From Robertkochia flava (GTDB lineage Bacteria; Bacteroidota; Bacteroidia; Flavobacteriales; Flavobacteriaceae): a DNA stretch of 64,000 nt. A program made the position numbers and the translations under genes. This document shows, in pieces, positions 1 through 8,503 of the stretch (position 1 is its first letter; each line of letters opens with the position of its first letter). The stretch is from assembly GCF_020166515.1 (NCBI RefSeq), contig NZ_JAINZT010000008.1, positions 181,563-245,562 on the forward strand, written 5' to 3'. The notes beneath the pieces are model-generated. The model was not told the origin of the DNA, did no database searches, and saw only the letters and a program-made list of their open reading frames with translations.

Positions 1-1242
1 TTTAATACCCAGATGGCCTTCGATCACGGCGAAGCTGTTGTGCAGGGAAAAGCCCAGCGCGATGGCGAAAAAGGTGAAGAACATAGGGATAAAAGAGAGG
101 AAACCACCGAGGCCGCCTTTTTGGATGTTTTTATAGGTAAACCAATAGCAGATAAACAGGATCACAGTACTTACCATAAAAATATTGCTGCCTTTGAACC
201 AGATCCCGAGCTCCGGGATATGATTTTTTGCCAGCATGACCGGTAAGCTCAGTACTGCGGCAATAAAGGCGAAAAGAAACATAGAACTGTTAAGCAGGTG
301 CACAATCCCGTGTAACCGGGTAGTAAAACTCAGGTTTGGGGTTTTAAGCAACCGGTGGACCGATTTCCTGAAATTTTCCGCTCCTCCCTTATTCCATCGG
401 AATTGCTGGGAACGGGCTGCGGAAATGATAATGGGCAGTTCGGCCGGGGTTTCCACATGTTCCAGGTATTTGAACTTCCAGTTTTTTAGCTGAGCCCGGT
501 AGCTCAGGTCCAGGTCTTCTGTGAGGGTATCGCCCTCCCAGTTCCCGGCATCCAGGATACAGGCTTTTCTCCAGACCCCCGCAGTACCATTAAAATTGAT
601 AAAATGCCCGTTGGCATTTCGTCCGCCCTGTTCTATGGTGAAATGTGCATCCAGGGCAAAGGCCTGGATACGTGTGAGGGTCGAATAATTTCTGTTCAGG
701 TGCCCCCAGCGGGTTTGCACGACCCCGATACCTGGATCTCTGAAATAGGGGATAGTTTGCCTGAGCCAGTCGCGTTCAGGCATGAAATCGGCATCAAAAA
801 TAGCGATGAACTCGCCACGGGCCGTTTTCAAACCTTCCTTCAGGGCTCCGGCCTTGAAGCCTTCCCTGTTGGTACGGTGGAGGTAATTAATGTTTAAACC
901 CTGTTCCCGAAGCTCGGCTGTTTTTTTCTGTAACAGGGCGACGGTTTCATCGGTAGAATCGTCGAGAACCTGTATCTCCAGTTTGTTTTTCGGGTAGTCC
1001 AGTTGGGCGATGTTGTCCAGCAACCGCTCTACCACGTACATTTCGTTATAAATAGGAAGTTGAACCGTTACAAAGGGCACCTGGGTGGGATCAAAAGGAT
1101 TAAACTTTGGGATGTGCTCTTTCTGTTCCCGGTGTCTGAGGTAGCTCACCAGCAGGTTGAGCTGGGCAAGGCTGTACAACAGGATAAGAAACAGGGCGGT
1201 TCCATAAATGAAAACTGCGATATGTGCTAAAATCCCTATCAT
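1..1242 (-). CDS. GT2 cellulose-synthase-like glycosyltransferase (3' end outside window)
   Basis: The minus-strand frame is open from an ATG at 1242 to the window edge (414 codons, no stop), so the C-terminus is missing. One N-terminal membrane helix is followed by a processive-type GT2 domain with QLPIYNE, DDSTD (UDP binding), DAD, TED and QQFRW motifs, then hydrophobic helices. These are the landmarks of membrane beta-glycosyltransferases of the BcsA/CESA-like group; donor and product cannot be told. The ATG overlaps the TGA of the upstream GT2 gene by four bases (ATGA), so the two are probably translationally coupled. It is the most distal gene of a minus-strand cluster with a polyferredoxin and an FAD oxidoreductase. 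Confidence 0.88.
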   Translation of the reverse strand, partial: MIGILAHIAVFIYGTALFLILLYSLAQLNLLVSYLRHREQKEHIPKFNPFDPTQVPFVTVQLPIYNEMYVVERLLDNIAQLDYPKNKLEIQVLDDSTDETVALLQKKTAELREQGLNINYLHRTNREGFKAGALKEGLKTARGEFIAIFDADFMPERDWLRQTIPYFRDPGIGVVQTRWGHLNRNYSTLTRIQAFALDAHFTIEQGGRNANGHFINFNGTAGVWRKACILDAGNWEGDTLTEDLDLSYRAQLKNWKFKYLEHVETPAELPIIISAARSQQFRWNKGGAENFRKSVHRLLKTPNLSFTTRLHGIVHLLNSSMFLFAFIAAVLSLPVMLAKNHIPELGIWFKGSNIFMVSTVILFICYWFTYKNIQKGGLGGFLSFIPMFFTFFAIALGFSLHNSFAVIEGHLGIK

Positions 1243-1931
1243 TTTGTCAAACTGTATTTAAAGATCCATCCCAGGATCTTGTACCCTGCCATCAGGGTTC
1301 CCTTTACCGTTCCGGAAACCTTTGAAACTCCGATCCGGTTTCTGTATCGCACCGGCACTTCGGTGTACCGGACGTTTTTCTTCAGGGCCTTAAGTTGCAT
1401 TTCTACCGTCCATCCGTATGTCTTGTCCTCCATTTGAAGCGACTTGAGCGTTTCATACCGTATGGCTCTGAAAGGGCCCAGGTCGGTAAAACGGGCGTCG
1501 TAAAACCAACGCATCAGGGTACAGGCCAACTGGTTCCCGAAGACCTGTTGTGGGGTCATGGCACCTTTCTCCCTGTGGGCGCTTACCCGGGATCCAATAA
1601 CCATATCCATGGAGCCATTGAGGATAGGTTCGGTGAGCTCCGGCAATTGTTCGGGATAATCAGAATAGTCTCCGTCCAGAAAAACAATAATATCAGCTTT
1701 CTCCTCCGAGAATTCCACATGTTCCATGCCTCTCAGGCAGGCATAGCCATATCCTTTTCGTTCTTCCGTGAGCACTGTGGCTCCGGCAGCCTCAGCTGCC
1801 AGGGAGGTCTGGTCTGTAGAACCGTTGTTCACGACAATCACCTCGTTTACCATATCCGGAATATCCGTAATAACCTTACCAATAGATCGCTCTTCATTGT
1901 AGGCAGGTATGATTACCTTGATCACTGCCAT
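1239..1931 (-). CDS. GT2 glycosyltransferase, polyprenyl-phosphate (DPM1/DPG-like) type
   Basis: This 230-residue protein is a compact GT-A domain. It opens with IPAYNEE, has a VVNNGSTD nucleotide-binding segment and a DGDYSDYP metal-binding stretch (DxD-like), and ends soon after the catalytic domain without the usual C-terminal membrane helices. Family knowledge: such short GT2 enzymes usually transfer a sugar from a nucleotide donor to a polyprenyl phosphate. It lies 18 bp after the polyferredoxin gene and overlaps the start of the next GT2 gene by four bases, so a single transcript is likely. The acceptor is unknown. Confidence 0.85.
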   Translation of the reverse strand: MAVIKVIIPAYNEERSIGKVITDIPDMVNEVIVVNNGSTDQTSLAAEAAGATVLTEERKGYGYACLRGMEHVEFSEEKADIIVFLDGDYSDYPEQLPELTEPILNGSMDMVIGSRVSAHREKGAMTPQQVFGNQLACTLMRWFYDARFTDLGPFRAIRYETLKSLQMEDKTYGWTVEMQLKALKKNVRYTEVPVRYRNRIGVSKVSGTVKGTLMAGYKILGWIFKYSLTK

Positions 1932-1949
1932 AGCTTCGGGGTCGTTTTT

Positions 1950-3545
1950 TTAATGCTTCCTTTGCTCTTTTATCAGGTCCAGAAGGTCCAGGTCGTTTCC
2001 GGTTAACACGTCGTCACTGTTGATACGGCCTTCCAGCGGACCATTTTCCAGTTTTAGCACTCCGCGGGGGCAAACGGCACTGCAAATCCCGCATCCCACA
2101 CAGGAGGCCCGCACGATATTTTGTCCTTTCTGGGCGTAGGCCCTTACATCGATACCCATTTCGCAATAGGTGGAACAGTTTCCACAACTAATACACTGAC
2201 CGCCATTAGTGGTGATCCTGAAACGGGAAAAGAGGCGTTGCTGCAGGCCTAAAATAGCTGCCATAGGGCATCCGAACCTGCACCAGACGCGGTTGCCAAA
2301 GATAGGGTAAAATCCGGTTCCAATAACCCCGGAGAAGATGGCGCCGATGAGAAAGGCATACCAACTGCGAAGGGTTTCGGCCTGGAAAAGAAATACATTG
2401 CTCCCACTCAGGTAATGAATCGCAATAAGTCCTAAAACAATAGCGAGATAGCCGATGGCACCGTATTGGGCGTCTTTCTGAAGTTCTTCTTTTTTAAATT
2501 TCCAGATCAGGGCGAAGATCACTCCAAGAAATACGGCTACGGCTATAAGAAATACATCCTTATTCAGCCAGTATTTTTGGGCGTCATACCCGAGATAGGA
2601 ATGTACAACGGCAGTGGTCATCAGTACTACAAATACCAGCACACTGTGCACCACCCAGCGCTCCACTTTCCAGGCAAAGAGGCTCTTATCCGAAAGATGT
2701 CTGAAGGGGTCTCCGGCGGTTTCTGCCAGGCCGCCACAGCCACATACCCAGCTGCAATACCACCGTTTGCCGTAGTAGTAGGTGAGGATGGGGGTGATGA
2801 TGAATATCGAAATGATCCCGAAAATAAGCAGGGCAAGCCCTATATTTCCGGCATTGAGAAACTGATCTATACGGTATTGTTCGAAATTGTAATAATTAAG
2901 GGGCCAGATATTTTTCAGGTCATAGTAGGGCAGTGAGAAGTTGTCGGTATTGAGTCGCGCCATAAATTCCGGGATCAGGAAAGCGAAGGCGGTCTGAAAG
3001 AACATCACGCTCAGGGTTCTGATCTTCTCATACCTGTTGTGTCTGTATTTCCATAAAAACTTTATCCCAAAGGCCAAAATGGCAATGGTATAAAGTGTTC
3101 CGTATACGAACCACTGGCTGGCGGGGTTTCCACTGAGGGTTTTGCTCAAGGGGTCGAAAAAACCCACCACTCCTGTATTGTCTCCTTCTGCATTAAGCCC
3201 CAGGAATTGTGGGTAAAAGTAAAGGATCACGTAAAAAAAAGTAATGGCGATTCCGAGAAGCCACCCCCATAGTCCGCGATTGGTCAGGGCACTTGTCCAA
3301 ACGCCATTATTTTTTATTCCCCCGGGCAGGCCCTTGTACTCCTCATAAGAGAAGAGTACGATGCTCAGGGTGAGTAATACCAGACTTGCTCCAAGCCACA
3401 GCGGTCTGTTGGGGAACTCAAAATTAAAAACGGCCAGGAACAGAATGCCAAGGGCGCAAACCCCGGTAAAGGCCCATATCTTTTGCAACAGGTTTACAGA
3501 GGCAGGTGGATTGGCTGAAAGTGACATTGAGGTTTTGGTTTCCAT
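1950..3545 (-). CDS. Membrane-bound 4Fe-4S polyferredoxin (NapH/NosR/CcoG-related)
   Basis: This 531-residue protein has about ten predicted membrane helices by inspection. Cysteine motifs lie at about residues 264-270 (CSWVCGCGG) and 420 (RFGCPM). A C-terminal pair of 4Fe-4S clusters follows: CISCGNCSTYC near 447 and CVGCGICSAVC near 482. The CxxxC-type membrane motifs plus two ferredoxin clusters are characteristic of the NapH/NosR/RdxA group, which moves electrons across or along the membrane. It lacks an obvious periplasmic FMN domain, so it is not a full NosR. It starts 6 bp after the FAD oxidoreductase gene, a plausible electron donor. The physiological acceptor is not shown by the context. 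Confidence 0.85.
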   Translation of the reverse strand: METKTSMSLSANPPASVNLLQKIWAFTGVCALGILFLAVFNFEFPNRPLWLGASLVLLTLSIVLFSYEEYKGLPGGIKNNGVWTSALTNRGLWGWLLGIAITFFYVILYFYPQFLGLNAEGDNTGVVGFFDPLSKTLSGNPASQWFVYGTLYTIAILAFGIKFLWKYRHNRYEKIRTLSVMFFQTAFAFLIPEFMARLNTDNFSLPYYDLKNIWPLNYYNFEQYRIDQFLNAGNIGLALLIFGIISIFIITPILTYYYGKRWYCSWVCGCGGLAETAGDPFRHLSDKSLFAWKVERWVVHSVLVFVVLMTTAVVHSYLGYDAQKYWLNKDVFLIAVAVFLGVIFALIWKFKKEELQKDAQYGAIGYLAIVLGLIAIHYLSGSNVFLFQAETLRSWYAFLIGAIFSGVIGTGFYPIFGNRVWCRFGCPMAAILGLQQRLFSRFRITTNGGQCISCGNCSTYCEMGIDVRAYAQKGQNIVRASCVGCGICSAVCPRGVLKLENGPLEGRINSDDVLTGNDLDLLDLIKEQRKH

Positions 3546-3551
3546 TTCTTG

Positions 3552-4847
3552 TTAATTGCGGCTGAGTTGTTGAGCTGTTTTTTCTTTGACCTGGTCTAAA
3601 AAGTCGGGGTAGAATTCGGGGTCGAATCCTGCCTCTTTTAAATTGGCGATCACTGTGCCCACCCTGGCATTACTCCGGAGCCAATGATCAAACTGGCGGT
3701 GTTGCAGGCGTATGCCCAGGGTGTTGATGCCCATAAATCTTTCTGTTTCCGGATGGTAGGCGATCCTGATCGCCCTTTGCTTTTCTTTATTTTCCCAATA
3801 CAGGTGGTGTTCTGAGGCTGAGGTCCCCGGAGATACCATCCCATAGGTCTGGTATTCAATATCGAAGAACTTGGCCGAGTTAAACCAGGGCCCCGGGCGG
3901 TAGGGCGTAGGTTTCCGGCAAAGATGGTAAGCCAGGGTTTCCCCCATCATCCTTCCGGTATACCAGACAGCCTCTATCGGTCGCCGATCCTTCTGAGGCG
4001 ACCGCAGTTGGGCGCAATCTCCTATGGCGTAAATGTTCTCAAAATTGGTCTGCAGGTATTCGTTTACCAGAATGCCCTTTTCCGTCTCGATCTCCGAGGA
4101 TCTCAGAAAATCAATATTAGGTGAGACCCCGGCAGTGAGCCCGCAGAGATCACAGGGTATTTCTTCATCCTTGTCGGTTACCACTGCTCTTACCTTTCCC
4201 TGGTTATCGGGCAGGATCTCCTTCAGGGTGGTATCGAGCCTCAGGTCAATTCCGTGTTCCCTGATCTGGGTATTGATCATGGCCGATTCGCCTTCGGGAA
4301 GCACATTGTTCCAAAAGCTGTTTTCTCTCACCAGGAAGGTTACAGGAATCTCCCGGCTGTGCAGCATTTCTGCCAGTTCGATCCCGATGAGGCCTCCCCC
4401 TACGATCACGGCCCTTTTACATTGGCGGTTATCAGGGGCATAGGTTTCCAGCAGATCAAGGTCCTGTTTGGAATACAATCCCTGAACCCCCCTGAGATCC
4501 TGACCCGGCCAGCCGAATTTGTTGGGTTTTGAACCGGTGGCGATGATCAGGGTGTCAAATGCAGTAGCCCCTCCGTTCTCAAGAACAATGGTGTTTTGTG
4601 AGGGTAAAACCTCCGTGACCCGGTCCCTGACCAGGGAGATCCGGTTCTTCTCCCAGAACCAGTTCTCATAGGGCTGGGTATGTTCAAATTTCATATGGCC
4701 CATAAACACATACATCAGGGCGGTGCGGGAAAAGAAATAGTCGGTTTCTGAAGATATTACCGTGATATGATGATCGCTAAGCTTACGGATATGTCGGGCG
4801 GCTGTGATTCCCGCTATTCCGTTTCCTATGATTACAATATTCTTCAT
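3552..4847 (-). CDS. NAD(P)/FAD-dependent oxidoreductase (nitrite/rubredoxin reductase-like)
   Basis: The protein has 431 residues from the ATG at 4847. A longer frame begins at 4880, but the Rossmann motif (IGNGIAGITAARH) falls at the very N-terminus from 4847, so I prefer that start. A second nucleotide-binding motif, GGGLIGIELAE, lies near residue 150 and the FAD-contacting YAIGDCAQL near 272. This is the two-dinucleotide-binding fold of rubredoxin, ferredoxin and nitrite reductase flavoproteins. Six bases separate it from the membrane polyferredoxin, so NAD(P)H electrons probably pass to that protein. The role of two glycosyltransferases in the same unit is unexplained. Confidence 0.86.
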   Translation of the reverse strand: MKNIVIIGNGIAGITAARHIRKLSDHHITVISSETDYFFSRTALMYVFMGHMKFEHTQPYENWFWEKNRISLVRDRVTEVLPSQNTIVLENGGATAFDTLIIATGSKPNKFGWPGQDLRGVQGLYSKQDLDLLETYAPDNRQCKRAVIVGGGLIGIELAEMLHSREIPVTFLVRENSFWNNVLPEGESAMINTQIREHGIDLRLDTTLKEILPDNQGKVRAVVTDKDEEIPCDLCGLTAGVSPNIDFLRSSEIETEKGILVNEYLQTNFENIYAIGDCAQLRSPQKDRRPIEAVWYTGRMMGETLAYHLCRKPTPYRPGPWFNSAKFFDIEYQTYGMVSPGTSASEHHLYWENKEKQRAIRIAYHPETERFMGINTLGIRLQHRQFDHWLRSNARVGTVIANLKEAGFDPEFYPDFLDQVKEKTAQQLSRN

Positions 4848-4966
4848 GAGTGAAGTGGTTACAGCAAAGTTGAGAGGCAAGATACTAACTTATCGTGTAA
4901 CGGGAATTTTCGTTATGTGGTATTATTAAACTTCTTTGTATTTTGAATCGTCTAAATTCCTGATCA

Positions 4967-5983
4967 ATGCGTCTTTACTTTTTCATGCTTGTCTCGGTTA
5001 TGTTATGCTCCTGTGCTGCAGATCTTGCGGTCAGAGAGAAGATCCGCGGAGTGAGCTATGTGGCCCTGCGAGACAGTATTGGCCCGGAAGAGGTAGCGCC
5101 TTTGCTGGATATCCACGCCTCCCACGCTTCGGTGATGCCATATGGTTTTCTTCGGGATGAAAACAGTAATGCGATCATTTTTAATACCCCAAGGCAATGG
5201 TTTGGAGAGCGGGATGCGGGGGTGCGACAGTATGTGGAACAATTGCATCAGCAGGGAATCAGGGTCATGGTCAAGCCGCATTTATGGATCGGCAGGGGGT
5301 ACTTTACCGGAGACCTGGTGATGGAGAAGGAGGTCGATTGGGAGGCGTTGGAGAATGCCTACCGGGAATTCATCCTGTTCTATGCAGTGCTTGCAGAAGA
5401 AGAGCAGGCGGAAATGTTTTGTGTGGGTACCGAATTGCACAGCTTTGCCAGGCAACGTCCGGATTTTTTCAGGAAACTTATCCGGGAGGTCAGAAAGGTG
5501 TACCACGGTAAGTTAACCTATGCAGAAAATTGGGACCAGTTTGATAAGATCGAATTCTGGGATGATCTTGACCTGATCGGGGTGGATGCCTATTTCCCGC
5601 TATCTGAAAGTAAAACCCCTGCGGTGGAAGAGCTTCGCGAACAATGGGACAGGCACAAGGAAGTGCTGGAAGACTGTGCGCTGAAGTTCGGGAAACCCAT
5701 ACTCTTTGCAGAATACGGCTATCGCAGTACCGACTTTAATGCAAAGGCTCCCTGGGACAGTTCTAGGGAATTGACGTCTGTAAATTTACAGGCCCAGGTC
5801 AATGCCATAAAAGCCATGGCAGAAGAGGTCTGGTTTGAAGATTGGTTTGCCGGTGGCTTTTTGTGGAAATGGTTCCCCTTTCACAAGAGGGCAGGCGGGG
5901 CAGAGGATAACCGGTTTACCATTCAGAATAAACCTGCCCAGCAGGTTGTGCGCGACCTGTATAAAAAAAGAGGCGAACCCTGA
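4967..5983 (+). CDS. GH113-like TIM-barrel glycoside hydrolase, lipoprotein
   Basis: This 338-residue protein has a lipoprotein signal with the lipobox LCSC near residue 15, so it is probably membrane anchored. The barrel resembles glycoside hydrolase family 113 (beta-mannanase) and related GTA TIM-barrel proteins. The likely acid/base is E156 (CVGTELHS) and the likely nucleophile E249 (FAEYGYRS), at the expected strand ends. A WKWFPFH segment near the C-terminus resembles the substrate-binding end of these barrels. It is monocistronic, and its stop codon lies inside a terminator hairpin. The exact substrate is uncertain. Confidence 0.8.
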   Translation: MRLYFFMLVSVMLCSCAADLAVREKIRGVSYVALRDSIGPEEVAPLLDIHASHASVMPYGFLRDENSNAIIFNTPRQWFGERDAGVRQYVEQLHQQGIRVMVKPHLWIGRGYFTGDLVMEKEVDWEALENAYREFILFYAVLAEEEQAEMFCVGTELHSFARQRPDFFRKLIREVRKVYHGKLTYAENWDQFDKIEFWDDLDLIGVDAYFPLSESKTPAVEELREQWDRHKEVLEDCALKFGKPILFAEYGYRSTDFNAKAPWDSSRELTSVNLQAQVNAIKAMAEEVWFEDWFAGGFLWKWFPFHKRAGGAEDNRFTIQNKPAQQVVRDLYKKRGEP

Positions 5984-5996
5984 GGTACGCCTCTTT
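5967..5996. terminator. Bidirectional intrinsic terminator
   Basis: A perfect 9-bp stem (AAAGAGGCG at 5967-5975 pairing with CGCCTCTTT at 5988-5996) encloses a 12-base loop that contains the TGA of the glycosidase gene. An A-run precedes it and TTTAAAA follows, so it can terminate both the plus-strand glycosidase and the converging clpP-like gene. Confidence 0.8.
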
Positions 5997-6016
5997 AAAA
6001 ACAGGGTTGTAACCTG

Positions 6017-6559
6017 CTATTCCATAATACCGTCAACAATTCCGTATTCGAGAGACTCCTCTGCATTCATCCAGTAATCGCGGTTAAAGTCTTTCATGAT
6101 CTTTTCCATAGATTGGCCGCAATTTTCGGCAAGGATCTTTGCTCCGATCTCCCGGGTCTTGATGATCTCCCTGGCCTGGATCTCTATATTGGAAGCCTGG
6201 CCCCGGGCACCACCGCTGGGCTGATGAATCATCACCCTGGCATAAGGGTATACGAACCGCCTTCCCTTTTCTCCGGCCGAAAGCAGGATAGATCCCATAG
6301 ATGCAGCGAGTCCGGTACAAACGGTGGAAATAGGACTCTTGAGGGTTTTCATCGTGTCGTGTATCGCCATTCCGGAGGTAACATATCCTCCCGGGCTGTT
6401 GATGATGAGTTGGATCTCATCATGGTAAAGGGAGTCGAGGTACATCAAACGGTCGATCACGTGTTTCGCCGATTTGTCATCTACCTGTCCCCATAAAAAT
6501 ACCTTGCGCTGATCGAGCAAGGCCGCGTCTATTTTATCCTGGATTTTTTTCTCTGCCAT
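6017..6559 (-). CDS. clpP: ATP-dependent Clp protease proteolytic subunit, short paralogue
   Basis: From the ATG at 6559 the protein has 180 residues. The frame stays open upstream to 6985, but that extension has no ClpP character and runs across the divergent transglutaminase gene. The catalytic triad is visible as S87 (GLAASMGS), H112 (MIHQPSGG) and D161 (NRDYWMNA). Residues 51-60 carry the INSPGG substrate-binding turn. It begins almost directly with the handle region, so a propeptide is short or absent. No tig or clpX lies beside it, suggesting a second, stand-alone ClpP rather than the housekeeping copy. Confidence 0.9.
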   Translation of the reverse strand: MAEKKIQDKIDAALLDQRKVFLWGQVDDKSAKHVIDRLMYLDSLYHDEIQLIINSPGGYVTSGMAIHDTMKTLKSPISTVCTGLAASMGSILLSAGEKGRRFVYPYARVMIHQPSGGARGQASNIEIQAREIIKTREIGAKILAENCGQSMEKIMKDFNRDYWMNAEESLEYGIVDGIME

Positions 6560-6580
6560 GTTACATTTTTTATTGCTACT

Positions 6581-6588
6581 CAAATATA
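6581..6588 (-). promoter_or_regulatory. Candidate -7 element of the clpP-like gene
   Basis: On the minus strand this reads TATATTTG, an exact match to the Bacteroidota -7 consensus TAnnTTTG, 22-29 bp before the ATG at 6559. A convincing TTG -33 element at normal spacing is not present (CTG is the nearest), so the assignment is moderate. Confidence 0.45.
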
Positions 6589-6763
6589 AATATTTTGTGA
6601 TAAGCCTGCAGGCGATTTGCCTTAACAATTTTAAGGGATCCCCAATAAGTACGTTTTTTAGCTGTGCCTTTCCCGCAACCCTGCAGCATAACGGATATTG
6701 TTTTCTATCTTTAGGGACTGGCGTATCTGCATATAATGCCGGTATACCCATGAAACCCGGAAA

Positions 6764-7405
6764 ATGCAACTCATGAACAACCTGGAAGCCACCGATTACA
6801 TCAATTACGATCATCCGCTGATCGCGGACATCGTGTCTCCTTTCCAATCCTTGCCTGGTACACGGGAAAAGATCGCGGCGGTGTATCTGAAGGTTCGTGA
6901 CGGGTGGCGCTACAATCCGTATGACATCAGTTTTCAAAAGGAGGATTTCAGGGCAAGTGCGATTGCGGGGAAGCAGGAGGGGCATTGTATCGATAAGGCT
7001 ATTCTCATGGTCACCTTTTTAAGGGCATTGCATATCCCGGCCCGGATCCACCTTGCCAAGGTCACCAATCATCTCGCGGTGGAACGACTCATCGAACTTC
7101 TGGGGAGTCACGAACTGGCACCACATGGTATGGTGGATGTCTTTAACGGGAAAAAGTGGGTAAAGGCATCCCCCACCTTTAATAAGGAACTCTGCGATAA
7201 ATTCGGGGTGGCTCCCCTGGAGTTTACCGGGGAGGAAGATGCGCTTCTACAGGCCTTCAACAAACAGGGAGATCAGTTCATGGAATACCTGGAAGATTAC
7301 GGGCATTTCGAGGATGTTCCCTTTGAATTTATCATGAAGACTTTTACCGAGCAGTATCCTGAAATGTATACCAACTACAAAGATTCCGGCGGGATCCGGT
7401 TTTGA
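6764..7405 (+). CDS. Transglutaminase-like cysteine protease-fold protein
   Basis: This 213-residue cytoplasmic-looking protein has no signal peptide. A transglutaminase-core domain occupies about residues 30-150: GHCIDKA carries the putative nucleophile C75, and HGMVDVFNGKKW supplies the His and Asp, near residues 120 and 124. A second ATG nine bases downstream (6773) is an equally possible start. It is transcribed away from the clpP-like gene across a 204-bp divergent gap. Family members are proteases, amidases or non-catalytic; the substrate is not indicated. Confidence 0.75.
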   Translation: MQLMNNLEATDYINYDHPLIADIVSPFQSLPGTREKIAAVYLKVRDGWRYNPYDISFQKEDFRASAIAGKQEGHCIDKAILMVTFLRALHIPARIHLAKVTNHLAVERLIELLGSHELAPHGMVDVFNGKKWVKASPTFNKELCDKFGVAPLEFTGEEDALLQAFNKQGDQFMEYLEDYGHFEDVPFEFIMKTFTEQYPEMYTNYKDSGGIRF

Positions 7406-7500
7406 GAGATCTGTGAGGGTAAGAATACTTTTTTATGTTTATTACATTATTGCAACGCACGTTAGGATTTCAGGTCTTTAGATAATAAAGTCTTCTAGTT

Positions 7501-8490
7501 ATGAAATCTGTTCTCGTGTTAGGCATTGCCCTGCTTGTATTCTTAAGGACTCCTGAAAATCTTTATTCTCAGATAGAAGAACGAATGCAGTCGCATACGG
7601 TATTTCTTTCTTCTGACTCCCTTATGGGCCGGGGATCCGGCAGTAAAGGGTTAGGGGTAGCGGCGGCCTATATTGCAGGAAAATTTAAAGAGATCGGTTT
7701 GGAGCCCTATGAAAAGGATGGGTACTACCAGAAATTTCGCATCCCCCATCAGGAAGTGCCCGAACAGAATGTGGTGGGTTATCTTCCGGGAAATTCCCCC
7801 AGCCAAAGGTCTGTAATTTTCACAGCACATTATGATGGCCTGGGGGTAGGGAAAAAAACAGCGACGGGAGATTCCATTTTCAACGGGGCCCGGGATAACG
7901 CGGCAGGGGTTGCAGCCCTGATAGAACTGGCCAGGATCTATTCAAATGGGGAGCCACCTCCTTTTAATATGGTCTTTATTGCTACTGCTGCAGAAGAATC
8001 CGGACTTCACGGAAGTCGCTATTATTTGAATCATCCAGTTTTTCCACGAGAAGAGATCATTATTTGCCTGAATATTGATGGATTTAATGTTTCAGGGCCT
8101 AGAAGTGACTTTTATATTTTTCCAAGGCAGGGAATTAATTTTCTGGAGCGAATGTGTGAAATCCTGGCAAATAAGGGGTGGGTGTATGCATCGCCCGATT
8201 GGATAGACAGTATGAATACGATGTTTGATACTGCGACCTTCCTGGAACGAGGTGTCCCGGCAATCACCCTCTGGCAGGGAGACCTGCTGCCTGATGGCAC
8301 AAGGGCTGCTCCCATACCTTTTGGGCAGATTCACAGCGCTGAGGATGAAGTGACCGCGCTTTGGGACTGGACTGGAACCATGGGGCATTTACAGATGTAC
8401 CGGGAATTAGGGGATTATTTTCTAAGGTTTCCTGATTCGCTGGAGGTTACAAAACCTGAACTTTTTAAAATCAATAAGGATGGGGAGTAG
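7501..8490 (+). CDS. M28 family zinc aminopeptidase, secreted
   Basis: A 329-residue protein begins with a hydrophobic signal peptide ending around residue 24. The five zinc ligands of the M28 family are in order: H110 (AHYD), D132 (ARDN), E166 next to the catalytic base E165 (AAEESG), D193 (NIDG) and H278 (QIHSAED). Length and motif spacing fit a single-domain M28 peptidase without PA insert. It probably trims peptides in the periplasm or outside. It converges on the SLC12-type transporter gene with a 13-bp gap. Confidence 0.88.
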   Translation: MKSVLVLGIALLVFLRTPENLYSQIEERMQSHTVFLSSDSLMGRGSGSKGLGVAAAYIAGKFKEIGLEPYEKDGYYQKFRIPHQEVPEQNVVGYLPGNSPSQRSVIFTAHYDGLGVGKKTATGDSIFNGARDNAAGVAALIELARIYSNGEPPPFNMVFIATAAEESGLHGSRYYLNHPVFPREEIIICLNIDGFNVSGPRSDFYIFPRQGINFLERMCEILANKGWVYASPDWIDSMNTMFDTATFLERGVPAITLWQGDLLPDGTRAAPIPFGQIHSAEDEVTALWDWTGTMGHLQMYRELGDYFLRFPDSLEVTKPELFKINKDGE

Positions 8491-8503
8491 GATGGCATGT
8501 TTT

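Noticed and set aside
6560..6985. N-terminal extension of the ClpP-like reading frame (322 residues in total)
   Set aside because: The extension has no ClpP similarity, contains low-quality proline/arginine-rich sequence and would overlap the start of the divergent transglutaminase gene.
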